From Schaalia sp. lx-260 (GTDB lineage Bacteria > Actinomycetota > Actinomycetes > Actinomycetales > Actinomycetaceae), in the NCBI RefSeq assembly GCF_021083645.1, contig NZ_JAJNRQ010000001.1, positions 62,001 through 126,000 on the forward strand: a stretch of DNA of 64,000 nucleotides, in the 5' to 3' direction. A program made the position numbers and the translations under genes. The notes beneath the pieces were generated by a model. That model saw only the letters and a list, made by a program, of their open reading frames with translations, was not told the DNA's origin and did not search any database. This document shows positions 63,755 through 64,000 of the stretch, one piece after another. The stretch's first letter is position 1; the number at the start of each line of letters is the position of its first letter.

Positions 63755-63757
63755 GGT

Positions 63758-64000
63758 CTAAAGATTGGCCTCACGTGAGTCAAGATCAGCTTTTTTCTCT
63801 TGGTTTTTTTGCTGAGTTATTTCGTTGGCTGAACGCTGCGAATTAATGCTTTGGGCCTTTTTCTTCAGAAGATCTTCGGCAGAGAGGATATCTTGCTCTC
63901 GTTTATTAAAATCCTGAATTTTTTCTGTCTTTTCTTTAATATCTTCGTTCAACTGAGTGATTGATGCGTTGAGGTCGCTTAGCTGTTCTTCAAAGGATGT
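63758..64000 (-). CDS. Coiled-coil protein, partial (N-terminus beyond the right edge)
   Basis: The frame stays open to the window end and is made of heptad-like Lys/Glu/Gln-rich helix (EDIKEKTEKIQDFNKREQD). It ends in ADLDSREANL. No domain is recognisable in this fragment. It ends 3 bp before the excalibur gene, in the same direction, and the two coiled coils may interact. Confidence 0.7.
   Translation of the reverse strand, partial: TSFEEQLSDLNASITQLNEDIKEKTEKIQDFNKREQDILSAEDLLKKKAQSINSQRSANEITQQKNQEKKADLDSREANL

Overview
The window looks like chromosome of an actinobacterium of about 50% G+C, most likely from the Actinomycetaceae or a close relative. Genes with DUF3073, DUF2510, DUF3618 and holin-X domains, an eukaryote-type UDP-glucose pyrophosphorylase, the topA-tmk-holB order and a VaFE-repeat surface protein with an LPXTG-like tail all point that way. 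Genus is inference only. No rRNA, cas genes, transposases or phage structural genes were seen. Two tRNAs are present (Thr-CGT and Pro-GGG).

Layout. 1-5.9 kb (minus strand): an envelope block of a YhgE/Pip protein (cut by the left edge), an MMPL/RND exporter with a C-terminal degenerate ABC-ATPase-like domain, and two small membrane proteins. 6-16 kb: AspT-like antiporter, Nudix hydrolase, M18 aminopeptidase, MutY, TM2 protein, dCTP deaminase with a coupled unknown gene, and a large membrane Fe-S reductase. 16.1-23.0 kb: a six-gene Mnh/Mrp cation/proton antiporter operon with every junction overlapping by 4 bp. 23.2-29.9 kb: purine synthesis (purF, purM), then an MFS transporter, LacI regulator and nucleoside hydrolase that look like a nucleoside salvage unit. 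30-36.4 kb: DUF3073, DUF3618 and holin-X proteins, a pseudo-ABC protein, and an SPFH / zinc-ribbon / TPM trio that matches the Bacillus YdjI-YdjG-YdjH envelope-stress set but has no PspA beside it. 36.4-46.9 kb: superoxide dismutase, DUF808, a methyltransferase, topA-tmk-holB and an exported TAP-type peptidase. 47-50.3 kb: UDP-glucose pyrophosphorylase, a PFL/UPF0210 protein and an ACT protein. 50.8-54.5 kb: tRNA-Thr, the VaFE adhesin and a secreted or membrane-anchored unknown. 55-64 kb: phosphatase, PLDc_N protein, menA-menE, L,D-transpeptidase, FMN reductase, tRNA-Pro and coiled-coil/excalibur proteins.

Three things stand out. First, two separate proteins carry ABC-ATPase folds that appear to have lost the catalytic residues. 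Second, the YdjGHI-like trio is divergently arranged around a palindrome. Third, from 48 kb onward the intergenic regions hold local arrays of short repeats, several at a 53-61 bp period. The clearest, at 59,979-60,128, has two identical 29-bp repeats separated by 32 bp, which is CRISPR-like geometry without any cas gene. Many conserved enzymes here (PurF, MnhA, MnhD, Tmk, MenA, MenE, a methyltransferase) also carry hydrophilic low-complexity insertions or tails.
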